Shown here: piece by piece, positions 40,956-49,579 of the stretch
How the letters are laid out: each line of letters starts with the position of its first letter
How positions within the stretch are numbered: the stretch's first letter is position 1
Program-made: the position numbers and the translations under genes
The notes under the pieces: model-generated
Databases searched by the model: none
What the model saw: only the letters and a program-made list of their open reading frames with translations
Told to the model about the DNA's origin: nothing
Assembly: GCA_019638675.1 (NCBI GenBank)
Contig: JAHBTE010000001.1
Location: forward strand, 962,605 to 1,026,604
Direction: 5' to 3'
Origin: Fimbriimonadaceae bacterium
GTDB lineage: Bacteria; Armatimonadota; Fimbriimonadia; Fimbriimonadales; Fimbriimonadaceae
Length of the DNA stretch: 64,000 nt

Positions 40956-42172
40956 GCAGTGAAGTAATGGAATCCACCGTGGACGCTCAGCCAACCAAAG
41001 TTTATGGAACTCTACAAGCGTTAGGCGGACTCATGCTGGTCGCGGGTGGAGCCGGGATTGCCTCAGGATTAGCAGGCGGATTCAACGTAGATAAGCTTGC
41101 GCCAAGTTTTCTGTTCGGCATGTTGTTCTGGGTTTTGCTTACGATGGGATGCTTCGGTTTGTCGCTTCTCTTCCACGTGACTCGTGGACGTTGGGGAACT
41201 CCGGTTCTGCGGATTTTTGAATCTGGCTCCAATCCCATGATGCTGGTCTACTGCCTGATTTTGGTTTTGGTCACGGGCATCGTATTCAAGGATCCCCTTT
41301 ACGGAACTTGGGTTCATCCTGCTCCGGGCGACATGGTTGTCCTGAATAAAAAGGAGTACCTGAACTACAATTTCTTCCTTGGCAGATTAGTTGCCTACTT
41401 CGTGATTCTAGCATTGGTTGGGAACGCGCTGGCAACTTGGACTAAGAAAGAAATCGCCACCGGGGACAAAAAGTACAGCGATAAGCGAAACAATCTCGCC
41501 GCGCCGGGGATTTGTATCTTCATCCTTGTGATGACCTTCTTCATCACCGACATCCTGATGTCAGTTGATCCTCATTGGTTCAGTACAGTCTGGGGATTTT
41601 TGTTCACAGTCGGTAGTTGCTTAGGCGCGCTTGCCCTAGCTACGATCATCACGGTTAGCCAACGGGACAAAGCTCCGTTTGCTGGCAAGATCGATAAGCT
41701 GATGATGAAAGACTTCGGCAACTTGCTGTTGATGCTCACAATGCTTTGGGGCTACCTCAGCTTTAGCCAGTTGCTCATCATCTGGAGTGGAAACCTCACC
41801 GAGTTCATTCCGTTTTATCTCAAGCGGTTGCGAGGCAACTTCAACTGGCTCGGAACGGCGATGCTCCTCGGGCAATTTGCAATTCCCTTCCTGCTTTTGC
41901 TTTCGCCACGCTTGAAGCGGTCACCGGCATTGCTTATCCCTGCGGCTGGATTGATTTTCCTCTGCCGATTTGTGGATATGTACTGGCACGTGATTCCGTA
42001 CTTCCGCACCTCGCTTTCACTCTATCTGCCAGATTTCGGGTTCTTACTCGCATTCGGTGGAATTTGGTTCTTGATGTTCGGATTTGGACTCAAGCAATCG
42101 GGAGCGTTGGTCATCACCGCGCACCCCTACCAAGGAAACAAACAATTAGAGGAGGCACCAGCCCATGTCTGA
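40952..42172 (+). CDS. actF: Alternative complex III subunit F, membrane protein
   Basis: Integral membrane protein of 406 aa with about ten helices, homologous to the quinone-binding subunit 2 of the complex. Seen: SFLFGMLFWVLLTMGCFGLSLLFHVTRGRWGTPVLR, FFITDILMSVDPHWFSTVWGF, FGNLLLMLTMLWGYLSFSQLLIIWSGNLTEFIPFYLKR and CRFVDMYWHVIPYF. These are conserved ActF segments with acidic and His residues proposed for proton transfer. Start ATG overlaps actE by 4 bp; the end overlaps the next gene by 8 bp. Confidence 0.92.
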   Translation: MSSEVMESTVDAQPTKVYGTLQALGGLMLVAGGAGIASGLAGGFNVDKLAPSFLFGMLFWVLLTMGCFGLSLLFHVTRGRWGTPVLRIFESGSNPMMLVYCLILVLVTGIVFKDPLYGTWVHPAPGDMVVLNKKEYLNYNFFLGRLVAYFVILALVGNALATWTKKEIATGDKKYSDKRNNLAAPGICIFILVMTFFITDILMSVDPHWFSTVWGFLFTVGSCLGALALATIITVSQRDKAPFAGKIDKLMMKDFGNLLLMLTMLWGYLSFSQLLIIWSGNLTEFIPFYLKRLRGNFNWLGTAMLLGQFAIPFLLLLSPRLKRSPALLIPAAGLIFLCRFVDMYWHVIPYFRTSLSLYLPDFGFLLAFGGIWFLMFGFGLKQSGALVITAHPYQGNKQLEEAPAHV

Positions 42173-42599
42173 TCATCACAACGAACACATTGAAGAACGC
42201 GACATGGATCTGCTTGAGGAACTCGGCTACGAGCCGACGGACGAAGCGGCTAACAGTAAGTTAGGCTTTCATGCTGTTTTCTTCTTCGCCTTCTTCTTTG
42301 TCATGGTAGGTGCATCGTACGGTGTTCTCACCGTTTTGGATCGCGTAGAAGGTTTCCGGTTCACTCAGCGGCAAGAACGAAGGCTCATGCCACCAGAAGG
42401 AACTCCACTTCTACAGAGCAACACAACTGCTCATTCTGATATGCAGGATTTACGGAAGCAAGAGCACGATAAGCTGAACAAATACAACAAGAACGAAGAC
42501 GGCACCTACACCATCCCAGTTGACAAGGCGATGGAAATTGTGGGCGAGCGAGGTCTACCAACTCGCGCTGATGCAGGCGTTCCGGGGGATTACAGATGA
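42165..42599 (+). CDS. Small single-helix membrane subunit, probable alternative complex III subunit G
   Basis: Protein of 144 aa with one membrane helix (about 33-55, FHAVFFFAFFFVMVGASYGVLTVL) and a mostly polar C-terminal part ending in GERGLPTRADAGVPGDYR. The His-rich N-terminus starts MSDHHNEHIEERD. Its position between actF and sco, with 8-bp and 4-bp overlaps, and the single helix fit the small ActG subunit. Sequence similarity is weak by eye, so the name is from context. GAGGAGGC upstream is a strong ribosome site. Confidence 0.78.
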   Translation: MSDHHNEHIEERDMDLLEELGYEPTDEAANSKLGFHAVFFFAFFFVMVGASYGVLTVLDRVEGFRFTQRQERRLMPPEGTPLLQSNTTAHSDMQDLRKQEHDKLNKYNKNEDGTYTIPVDKAMEIVGERGLPTRADAGVPGDYR

Positions 42600-43462
42600 T
42601 CTTTCGAATCACTGCTACTTTCGGGCTTGCCATAATCTTGTTGAGTGCGGCTGCTGCTCAGTTTTACGAAGCTCCTAAAGGCGTGGTTCCTGGTTCTGGG
42701 CGAGTACCTGCCGCGGCACCATCGGCAATCCGGGTTGATCAACGTCTCAATGCGGTGATTTCTGATAACTGGCAGTTTAAGGATCACACCGGCAAGTTAG
42801 TAACCTCGGGCGAAATATTCTCCGAGCGCCCAACGATCTTGCTCCTTGCCTTTTACAAGTGCACAGGGGTTTGCTCTATTGAAATTGAAAGCCTTAAGAA
42901 GACAATTCGAGGGATGAAGAAAGATGACGTTGGTGATCTGTACAATTTGGCCATCGTCTCAATTGACCCCACTGAGGGCCCCAAAGAAGCAAGTGCCAAG
43001 CGCGATTACCTCATAGAAACCTACGACCGAAAGGGCACCGATCGCGGATTCAAGTTCCTCACTGGGGACATGAAAAACATCCAAGGGCTTGCGGATGAAG
43101 TCGGTTTCCGTTTCTACCGAGACGAAAAAACCGGAAACATCACTCACCCAGCCGGGATCATGATCATCTCGCCAGAGCGACGAATTATTCGATACTTTTT
43201 GGATCAACAATACGATGCAAAACCAGTTCTGCTGGCTCTGCAGGATGCCCGAAATGAAGTGGTCGGCGAAAAAGATGACCGCCCGTTCTTTATGGCTTGC
43301 ATCAACGTTGACCCGCTCACCGGGAAGCGATCAATTAACGTTATGAACGCCGTTCGTACTGGTGGGGTGATCACAGTTCTCGCAATTATTGGTTCCATTC
43401 TCATCATGAACCGTTCAACAAAGCAAAAAGACATGCGAAATCGAAGAGGAGATCAAAACTAA
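42596..43462 (+). CDS. SCO1/SenC family copper chaperone
   Basis: Thioredoxin-fold protein of 288 aa that helps load copper into the CuA site of oxidase subunit II. The N-terminal hydrophobic signal (IFRITATFGLAIILLSAAAA) is followed by copper ligands C89 and C93 in FYKCTGVCSIE and the distal His in GNITHPAGIMII. An extra C-terminal helix (TGGVITVLAIIGSILIM) is not usual in short Sco proteins and would give a second anchor. It sits directly before the oxidase subunit II gene, 0 bp apart. Confidence 0.92.
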   Translation: MIFRITATFGLAIILLSAAAAQFYEAPKGVVPGSGRVPAAAPSAIRVDQRLNAVISDNWQFKDHTGKLVTSGEIFSERPTILLLAFYKCTGVCSIEIESLKKTIRGMKKDDVGDLYNLAIVSIDPTEGPKEASAKRDYLIETYDRKGTDRGFKFLTGDMKNIQGLADEVGFRFYRDEKTGNITHPAGIMIISPERRIIRYFLDQQYDAKPVLLALQDARNEVVGEKDDRPFFMACINVDPLTGKRSINVMNAVRTGGVITVLAIIGSILIMNRSTKQKDMRNRRGDQN

Positions 43463-44548
43463 ATGGGTTGGGGGATATTCCAATACAATCCAATTCCTGA
43501 TCAGGCGTCCGCCCATGCGGCGAAGTACGACGCACTGTTCTGGACGATTTCGATCCTTACGGTCGTCTTCACGCTATTCGTTGTTTTGCTCATCTTGTTC
43601 TATGCGATCAAGTATCGCAGAGGAACTAAGGTTGATCGTCGCAATCCGATGACTCACCATAACGGTTTGGAAGCCTTGATGATGGGGGTTCCCCTTATTT
43701 TGGCTCTCGGAATTTTTGGTTGGAGCGCAAAGCAGTTTGTTGAAGTGCGGGCGATGCCAAAAGACGCAATGGAAGTTTTCTGCATCGGCAAGCAGTGGAT
43801 GTGGCACTTCCAGCACATGAACGGGATTCGAGAAAACAACGAGCTTCACGTTCCGGTTGGGCAGCCAGTTAAGCTCACAATGATCAGTCAAGACGTGATT
43901 CACGCAATGTATCTGCCAGAGATGCGTGCGCAATACCACGTTGTTCCTGGTCGCTACACTGAGCTCGCATTTACGCCAACAAAGCCAGGTCGCTACAAAA
44001 TTCTGTGCGCCATGCACTGCGGAACCCAACACTCTGAAATGGTTGGTCAGCTGTATGTTATGGATGACCGAGAATGGGGCGAGTGGCTAGAGAAAGGTGG
44101 CAATAAGTACAAGGATAAGCCTCTTAACATGGTAGAAGCTGGCGCTCAAGTCTGGAAAGATAAGGGTTGCGGGAACTGCCATACGGGTCTTGATAACCCA
44201 CGCGCACCGAGTTTGGTTGGCATCTTAGGCAAGACCAGAACGATGACCGACGGAACAACTGCCGTTGCCGACCGCGACTATTTGCGTGAAGCGATCAAGA
44301 TTCCCCACAACCGAATCACTGCCGGTTGGGAAAATACAATGCCAGTTTATGGATCAACCCTTACAGAAACACAGGTGCTTGAACTCGTCGAGTTCATCAA
44401 AAGCCTTTCAGTTTCTAAGGGTGAGTTCCAGCGAACCGATATGGCTGGTTCAACCGCCGCGTCGGATGGAGATAGCACGGCCGTGGATATCTCTAACAAG
44501 GGAAGTAGTGCAGGGAATGCACAATTCAGATCTTCGGAGGAAAGATAA
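43463..44548 (+). CDS. ctaC: Cytochrome c oxidase subunit II with fused cytochrome c (caa3 type)
   Basis: Protein of 361 aa. Two N-terminal membrane helices (about 24-50 and 68-90) are followed by the cupredoxin CuA domain with CAMHCGTQHSEM, the full set of copper ligands, and then a C-terminal cytochrome c domain with CGNCH near residue 237 and a Met ligand in ENTMPVYG. The fusion defines caa3 oxidases, which take electrons directly from a membrane donor such as alternative complex III. A Ser/Thr/Ala-rich tail ends the protein. Next gene begins immediately. Confidence 0.95.
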   Translation: MGWGIFQYNPIPDQASAHAAKYDALFWTISILTVVFTLFVVLLILFYAIKYRRGTKVDRRNPMTHHNGLEALMMGVPLILALGIFGWSAKQFVEVRAMPKDAMEVFCIGKQWMWHFQHMNGIRENNELHVPVGQPVKLTMISQDVIHAMYLPEMRAQYHVVPGRYTELAFTPTKPGRYKILCAMHCGTQHSEMVGQLYVMDDREWGEWLEKGGNKYKDKPLNMVEAGAQVWKDKGCGNCHTGLDNPRAPSLVGILGKTRTMTDGTTAVADRDYLREAIKIPHNRITAGWENTMPVYGSTLTETQVLELVEFIKSLSVSKGEFQRTDMAGSTAASDGDSTAVDISNKGSSAGNAQFRSSEER

Positions 44549-46234
44549 ATGAGCGCAACTGTTGTTGGACAAAGTTCGGCTAAGCCGAGCGAACCGAAAA
44601 ACTACCTGAACGCGGATCATACGCTGAAATCGTGGTTGCTTTCGGTTGACCATAAACGGATCGGGGTGATGTACCTAATCGCGGTCACGTTCTTCTTCTT
44701 CATTGGAAGCATTGCGGCGGCAATGATCCGCTACGAACTCACCAGTCCGAAAGGAATTCTTTTGAGCAGTGAGGTTTACAACAAAACCTTCTCCGCTCAC
44801 GGAATTCTAATGGTCTTCCAATTCCTGGTTGTTGTTGTTCCCGCAGTTCTTGGTAACTTCCTCATTCCGATCATGATCGGGGCGAGGGACATGGCGTATC
44901 CCCGATTGAACTTGCTCAGTTTGTACATGTTCATTACCGGCGGGTTCTTGATTCTTGCGTCTTTTGTACTGGGTGGTGTTGATGCTGGTTGGACGTTCTA
45001 CGTTCCGCTTTCAACGATCTCAGAAACGCAGATCAGCCTCTGTTTGGTTGGGATATTCATCACTGGTTTTAGTTCGATCTTTACTGCGGTCAACTTTATC
45101 GGCACCATCCATAAAATGCGTGCGCCGGGGATGACTTGGTATAGGTTGCCGCTCTTTATTTGGTCGCACTACGCAACCGCGATTGTTGTCATTTTGGGCA
45201 CACCAGTCGTTGCGATCACCTTGTTCCTGGTGGTTGTTGAGCGTGGTTTCGGGTTTGGAATCTTCAGTCCCGAATTAGGTGGAGACCCGGTTCTGTTCCA
45301 GCACTTGTTCTGGTTCTACTCGCACCCTGCGGTCTATATCATGATTCTCCCTGCGTTCGGGATTATCAGTGAAATCATCTCGTGCTTCAGCCGCCGCCCG
45401 ATATTTGGATACAGGTTCGTTGCGTATTCATCGCTTTCAATTGCATTCCTCGGCTTCTTGGTTTGGGGACACCACATGTTCCTTTCCAGCCAGTCGGTTT
45501 TGCAAGGAATCATTTTCTCGCTGATCTCGTTTATCCTAGCGGTTCCATCTGCGGTCAAAGTATTTAACTGGACTTTGACAATGGTCAAAGGATCGGTGCA
45601 CTTTTCTACTCCGATGCTTTACGCCCTTGGATTTATGGGCTTGTTCGTTATCGGTGGTTTGACAGGTCTTTACTTGGCATCGGTTGATACCGACGTCCAC
45701 CTCACGGGAACGTACTTCATCGTCGCGCACTTCCATTACGTTATGGTGGGTGGAACGATTCTCGCCTACCTGGGTGGAATTCACTTCTGGTGGCCCAAAA
45801 TGTTTGGTCGCACCTATAGCGAATTCTGGGGAAGGCTTAGCGCGATGATCATCTTCATCGGGTTTAACCTTACGTTCTTCCCGCAGTTCATGGTCGGCTA
45901 CCTTGGGATGCCTCGACGGTATCACTACTACTACTTTGCACCGGAGTGGCAGTTCTACCATCTGCTCTCGACGGCTGGTTCAACTGTGCTTGGGTTCGGA
46001 TTCTTGCTTCCTGCACTTTATCTGACCTATTCGTTGTTCAAAGGCAAAAAAGCTGGGCCAAACCCATGGAATGCGAAGGGTCTGGAATGGGAGTACACAT
46101 CTTCGCCACCGATTACCGAGAACTTCACTCAGCCGATTCTCGTAACCGACAGCGTTTACGATTACAACCCAGCAGAAGACTCTAAGATGTACGAAGTTGA
46201 TGAAGAAGCAACCGTGGAGGACATGAATAAATGA
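44549..46234 (+). CDS. ctaD: Cytochrome c oxidase subunit I, A2-type
   Basis: Twelve-helix heme-copper oxidase core of 561 aa. Heme a ligand in the [13 protein letters not shown] region, CuB ligand and cross-linked Tyr region in [18 protein letters not shown], further CuB histidines in WGHHMF, and heme ligands in [13 protein letters not shown]. The motif reads YSHPAVY, without the Glu of the HPEVY form. This is the mark of the A2 subfamily (Thermus and Rhodothermus caa3), where Tyr-Ser replaces the Glu at the end of the D channel. It reduces oxygen and pumps protons. Overlaps the subunit III gene by 4 bp. Confidence 0.96.
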   Translation: MSATVVGQSSAKPSEPKNYLNADHTLKSWLLSVDHKRIGVMYLIAVTFFFFIGSIAAAMIRYELTSPKGILLSSEVYNKTFSAHGILMVFQFLVVVVPAVLGNFLIPIMIGARDMAYPRLNLLSLYMFITGGFLILASFVLGGVDAGWTFYVPLSTISETQISLCLVGIFITGFSSIFTAVNFIGTIHKMRAPGMTWYRLPLFIWSHYATAIVVILGTPVVAITLFLVVVERGFGFGIFSPELGGDPVLFQHLFWFYSHPAVYIMILPAFGIISEIISCFSRRPIFGYRFVAYSSLSIAFLGFLVWGHHMFLSSQSVLQGIIFSLISFILAVPSAVKVFNWTLTMVKGSVHFSTPMLYALGFMGLFVIGGLTGLYLASVDTDVHLTGTYFIVAHFHYVMVGGTILAYLGGIHFWWPKMFGRTYSEFWGRLSAMIIFIGFNLTFFPQFMVGYLGMPRRYHYYYFAPEWQFYHLLSTAGSTVLGFGFLLPALYLTYSLFKGKKAGPNPWNAKGLEWEYTSSPPITENFTQPILVTDSVYDYNPAEDSKMYEVDEEATVEDMNK

Positions 46235-46977
46235 GCCATTCTCACACAAAAGAAACTGATGGCCCAGAGGTTTATTTCCAGTACGAGGACATTGAACAGC
46301 AACAGGAAACTTATCTTGTTGGAATGTGGTCGTTCCTCGTCACGGAAGTCATGTTCTTTGGCGCGCTGTTCCTTATCTACACGCTGTACCGATGGAAGTT
46401 CCACGATGATTTCTATCTTGTGCACGAACAATTGAACTGGAAAATGGGCGGCTTGAATACGCTCATTCTTCTCACAAGTTCGTTCACGGTGGCATTGGCG
46501 GTTCACTTCGCGCAGAAAGGGAACACGAAGCTACAGATGCGATGTTTGTTCGCAACTATTCTGTGCGCTTTTGGATTCCTTGCTGTGAAGACATTTGAAT
46601 ACGGAGCAAAGATTGATCACCATCTTCTGCCGAACCATCACTTCCAGTACGGCCATGTAGAAGGGGAGGAAGAGCATCATGTTGAAAGCAAATGGGACAA
46701 GATGCTTCCATCAGTTCTGCAGGTAGAGAAGAAAGAACAGCATGGTAACCCGCAAAGGGCGCGGCTGTTCTTTAGCATCTACTTCACCATGACTGGCTTG
46801 CACGGTTTGCACGTCATTATCGGAATCATCTGCTTCACCGCGTTGATGATTTTGATTAAGATCAAATCGTCGCTTATTACAGATTACGTTCCCACCGAAA
46901 TGGTGGGGCTGTACTGGCACTTTGTCGACCTTGTGTGGATATTCCTATATCCGCTCTACTACCTCATCCCGAAATAA
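46231..46977 (+). CDS. ctaE: Cytochrome c oxidase subunit III
   Basis: Membrane protein of 248 aa with five main helices: [28 protein letters not shown] at the start, [23 protein letters not shown], then [23 protein letters not shown] and [21 protein letters not shown], which is the diagnostic subunit III ending. Between helices 3 and 4 is an insert of about 45 residues rich in His, Glu and Lys ([22 protein letters not shown] is the core region, near 128-150). It stabilises the pump. Start overlaps ctaD by 4 bp. Confidence 0.93.
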   Translation: MSHSHTKETDGPEVYFQYEDIEQQQETYLVGMWSFLVTEVMFFGALFLIYTLYRWKFHDDFYLVHEQLNWKMGGLNTLILLTSSFTVALAVHFAQKGNTKLQMRCLFATILCAFGFLAVKTFEYGAKIDHHLLPNHHFQYGHVEGEEEHHVESKWDKMLPSVLQVEKKEQHGNPQRARLFFSIYFTMTGLHGLHVIIGIICFTALMILIKIKSSLITDYVPTEMVGLYWHFVDLVWIFLYPLYYLIPK

Positions 46978-46980
46978 ACC

Positions 46981-47394
46981 ATGGCAGCAGATCACGGACA
47001 TCACGAATATACGGCGGGTGGAGCTCACGCTCACCACATCCTGCCTCAAAAAACGATCTTTACGATCTTTGGTTTTCTGCTCGCAGGCATGGTGCTAACG
47101 ATTTGGGCGGCGTTCTACTTGCCAATTCCAAACCTTTTGGAAAACACCTTCTTCATGCAATCACTGGCATTAGGAATTGCGGTATTCAAAGCATATTTGG
47201 TTGTCACCTACTTCATGGGAGTGAAGATGGGAACCAGGCTCGTCAAGATCTTTGCGATCGGCGGATTTGTGTGGTTCTTCGTCCTGTTTGTGATGATGGC
47301 CGACTACGTTTCCCGCCCGATGGAGCCAGTTGTTGGTTGGGAAAAGGTTCCAAGCTCGGCATTGCCGCGCGATACAGTCAAGAATCCAGAATAA
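46981..47394 (+). CDS. ctaF: Cytochrome c oxidase subunit IV
   Basis: Small subunit of 137 aa with three helices (about 24-48, 55-80 and 88-110), of the prokaryotic subunit IV type, including LALGIAVFKAYLVVTYFMGVKMGTRLVKIFAIGGF. The N-terminus is His-rich (MAADHGHHEYTAGGAHAHHI). It is the last gene of the respiratory operon, 3 bp after ctaE, and it stops directly before the end of the convergent plsC gene. Confidence 0.9.
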   Translation: MAADHGHHEYTAGGAHAHHILPQKTIFTIFGFLLAGMVLTIWAAFYLPIPNLLENTFFMQSLALGIAVFKAYLVVTYFMGVKMGTRLVKIFAIGGFVWFFVLFVMMADYVSRPMEPVVGWEKVPSSALPRDTVKNPE

Positions 47395-48075
47395 TCAGTT
47401 TTCTGGGGATTCTTGGGTGGCGATGGGTTGAACTCCATCGCCACTTTTTTGTGGTTGCCCGCTGAGACTTAACAGTTCCGATTCAATCCAGTTCAGAAAA
47501 TCCTCTCGGGAAGTGGACTTGTCGAAGTATTTTGGTTCTCCCCAAGTGGCAGTAAGCCAACTCGCCGCGATCTGCGGTGTGAGTTTAGGATGAGGCATGA
47601 GCTTATTTGTGCCTTGCAGTCCCACACATATACAGTGAACCCCGGTTCTGCGAATGATCAAGTGCGCGCCGGGGAGGAGTTCAATTAGTTTGCCTTCAGG
47701 GGAGAGTTGTCCTTCAGGGAATATACAAACTGCGTTGCCTTCTTCGAGCAGTTCAATTGCTCGCCGTATGGCTTGAGTATCAGCGGCGGACTGGGTGACG
47801 GGAAAGGCTCGCCACCACTTGAGAAACGGGCCAAGTACTTTCCAATCAAATAACTCGCGCCGCGCCATAAAGTGGATCATGCGCGGGCAAGAGTACTGAA
47901 CAAGAATGGGATCGGTGTTGCTGATATGGTTCGCAAGGATGAGTAGCGGCCCAGTTTTGGGAACGTTCTTTGAATTTCGTTTTCTCATCGGAGCAAGAAA
48001 CAGGGCGAACAACCCCCAGAAAATAGCTTTCAATCCAGGATAAAGAATACGCAGGGTTGCAGAGTGTCGGCTCAT
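47395..48075 (-). CDS. plsC: 1-acyl-sn-glycerol-3-phosphate acyltransferase
   Basis: PlsC-family acyltransferase of 226 aa making phosphatidic acid. An N-terminal hydrophobic stretch (LKAIFWGLFALFLAPM) is followed by the catalytic H50-x4-D55 in NHISNTDPIL, the FPEGQLSPEG box and a later PHPKL segment. Family members usually show FPEGTRS; the Q here is a mild variant. It overlaps purN by 4 bp. The 3' end of the gene also encodes, on the other strand, the terminator of the respiratory operon. Confidence 0.9.
   Translation of the reverse strand: MSRHSATLRILYPGLKAIFWGLFALFLAPMRKRNSKNVPKTGPLLILANHISNTDPILVQYSCPRMIHFMARRELFDWKVLGPFLKWWRAFPVTQSAADTQAIRRAIELLEEGNAVCIFPEGQLSPEGKLIELLPGAHLIIRRTGVHCICVGLQGTNKLMPHPKLTPQIAASWLTATWGEPKYFDKSTSREDFLNWIESELLSLSGQPQKSGDGVQPIATQESPEN
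47417..47450 (+). terminator. Intrinsic terminator of the respiratory operon, inside plsC
   Basis: The arms GTGGCGATGG (47417-47426) and CCATCGCCAC (47435-47444) pair perfectly and are followed by T6. It lies 22 bp beyond ctaF and within the last codons of the convergent plsC. Confidence 0.88.
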
Positions 48076-48653
48076 AGTAGACGCAATACGATGTTGATCG
48101 CTTCGGGATAAGCGATGTGTTCTTGCTCTAATACGCGACCAGCCAATGTTTCGGTTGTGTCATCTGGGAACACTGGGCAAGATCGCTGGTGGATCACTGC
48201 ACCTTCATCGTAATGTTCGGTGACGTAATGCACAGAACAACCAGAGACGGTTTCCTTTGCGGCAAGTACGGCTTCGTGAACAAAGTGGCCGTACATTCCT
48301 TTGCCGCCAAACTTCGGGAGCAAGGCGGGGTGTACGTTTAGAACTCGGTTAGGAAAGACGTTGAGCACCTCGAGCGGCAACAAGGTCATGTAACCGGCGA
48401 GGCAAATCAAAGTGATTTGGTTTGACGTTAGAATATTAAGTAGTGAATCGGCGTAGTCAGGTTGTTTTGGTGAGCAAACCTCGGTTTCTACACCCAACTC
48501 GTTTGCGACTTCTGCGGCTGGAGTATTTTCCCGCGGCGCGATGACCACCGCAACTGCTGCAGGAATCATTCCCGATTGGCTGGCTTTGATGATCGCCGCC
48601 ATATTGGAACCTCGACCTTTTGATCCCGTAAGGATTGCGATTCTTGGCTCCAT
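48072..48653 (-). CDS. purN: Phosphoribosylglycinamide formyltransferase
   Basis: Folate-dependent purine enzyme of 193 aa, which is the normal PurN length. Start chosen at ATG 48653 (MEPRIAILTGSKGRGSNM), the usual N-terminus with the glycine-rich phosphate site; the longer frame to 48716 would run into the terminator hairpin. Catalytic residues: Asn and His in LNVHPALLPKFGG, and Asp in TEHYDEGAVIHQ. Overlaps plsC by 4 bp. No other purine genes are present. Confidence 0.94.
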   Translation of the reverse strand: MEPRIAILTGSKGRGSNMAAIIKASQSGMIPAAVAVVIAPRENTPAAEVANELGVETEVCSPKQPDYADSLLNILTSNQITLICLAGYMTLLPLEVLNVFPNRVLNVHPALLPKFGGKGMYGHFVHEAVLAAKETVSGCSVHYVTEHYDEGAVIHQRSCPVFPDDTTETLAGRVLEQEHIAYPEAINIVLRLL

Positions 48654-48690
48654 GTTTCTTGAGTGTGGCTGATTGAGCAAAGTGAATGCA

Positions 48691-48726
48691 AAAAAGCCCT
48701 GGGTGGAAATCCACACAGGGCTTTTT
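48691..48726. terminator. Bidirectional intrinsic terminator
   Basis: AAAAAGCCCTG and CAGGGCTTTTT form the outer stem, with GTGG/CCAC inside and an AAAT loop. T tracts exist in both directions. It ends the leftward PEP-CTERM gene (stop at 48747) and separates it from purN. Confidence 0.9.
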
Positions 48727-48746
48727 AATGGGATTTGAACGTGCGA

Positions 48747-49430
48747 TTACTTCTTGCGTCGTCGCAGAGCCGCTAGGGCAGCTGCTCCGGCAAGAATGGT
48801 CATCGTTGCTGGTTCAGGAACTGGATCTGTAACCAAATAGGTCAAGCCTTCCAGTTGGCTATGATCGCCCCAAGTTGCGGTTTGTGGACCGGTTAGCGAA
48901 TCAATCGCTGGATCGGCATTGCTACCAGTGGTAAACCCATCGAAGATCATGATATTGCCGATTGCAAGACCGAGATCAGCTAATGCAAGCGTATAGCTGA
49001 CTGAGTTACTGGTTACGATTGGTGAGCCCTGGCCGCCATTTTGATTCCATGAACCATTAAAGCTGTATCCAAGAACTCCGCCGCCGCTATCAACCCAGTT
49101 GCCGACAAATACGTTTGATCCACCGAGCAATTCAACGTTTCTTCCCCAAGGGTTGTTGTTTACGGCTGTATCTAAGTTGCCATTACTGAGGTTACGTCCA
49201 ATGATGCAGTATTTGCCCCAGTTGGTTGTGATCGGGTCACCAGTCAGGGTGAATTTAAAAGTGATGTCGGTCGAGGTGTTGGTAATCTCGATCGAAGTGA
49301 TATCCATGTGGGCGCCAACACTACCGGATGAGTGACCTTCATCACCAGCTGGATCAAGGTAAATAGTCGCTTGTGATGCACTCGCGGTAATAATTGCTGT
49401 CGCCAGCAAAAGCAATTTTGAAGTTTTCAT
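48747..49430 (-). CDS. PEP-CTERM protein of unknown function
   Basis: Secreted protein of 227 aa. The start at ATG 49430 has AGGAGACACA before it and gives the signal peptide MKTSKLLLLATAIITASASQA; the longer frame lacks both. The body (TIYLDPAGDEGHSSGSVGAHMDITSIEITNTSTDITFKFTL) resembles a beta-sandwich found in other exported proteins of such bacteria, with no catalytic motif. The end carries VPEPATM, a helix (TILAGAAALAAL) and RRRKK. Palindromic ACGTAT-type repeats lie upstream, suggesting dedicated regulation. Confidence 0.84.
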   Translation of the reverse strand: MKTSKLLLLATAIITASASQATIYLDPAGDEGHSSGSVGAHMDITSIEITNTSTDITFKFTLTGDPITTNWGKYCIIGRNLSNGNLDTAVNNNPWGRNVELLGGSNVFVGNWVDSGGGVLGYSFNGSWNQNGGQGSPIVTSNSVSYTLALADLGLAIGNIMIFDGFTTGSNADPAIDSLTGPQTATWGDHSQLEGLTYLVTDPVPEPATMTILAGAAALAALRRRKK

Positions 49431-49500
49431 TGTGTCTCCTATGACTGAAATCAAGAACGTAAGGCACACTCTGCCCCGAGGTTCGTACACCTATAGTAAC

Positions 49501-49560
49501 ACGTATGAATACGAATTCATAGAGTCAAGGCCACGTATAAATACTAGTTTGCATACGTAT
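49501..49560. promoter_or_regulatory. Cluster of ACGTAT palindromes, possible operator
   Basis: TATGAATACGAATTCATA (49504-49521) is a CpG-centred palindrome with one mismatched pair; CGTATGAATACG (49502-49513) is also self-complementary. Related ACGTAT words recur near 49533 and 49555. The group lies 70-130 bp upstream of the PEP-CTERM start at 49430. The CpG centre and AT-rich arms look like a LacI-family site. Confidence 0.45.
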
Positions 49561-49579
49561 TCTTTGCAAATATGGGAGC

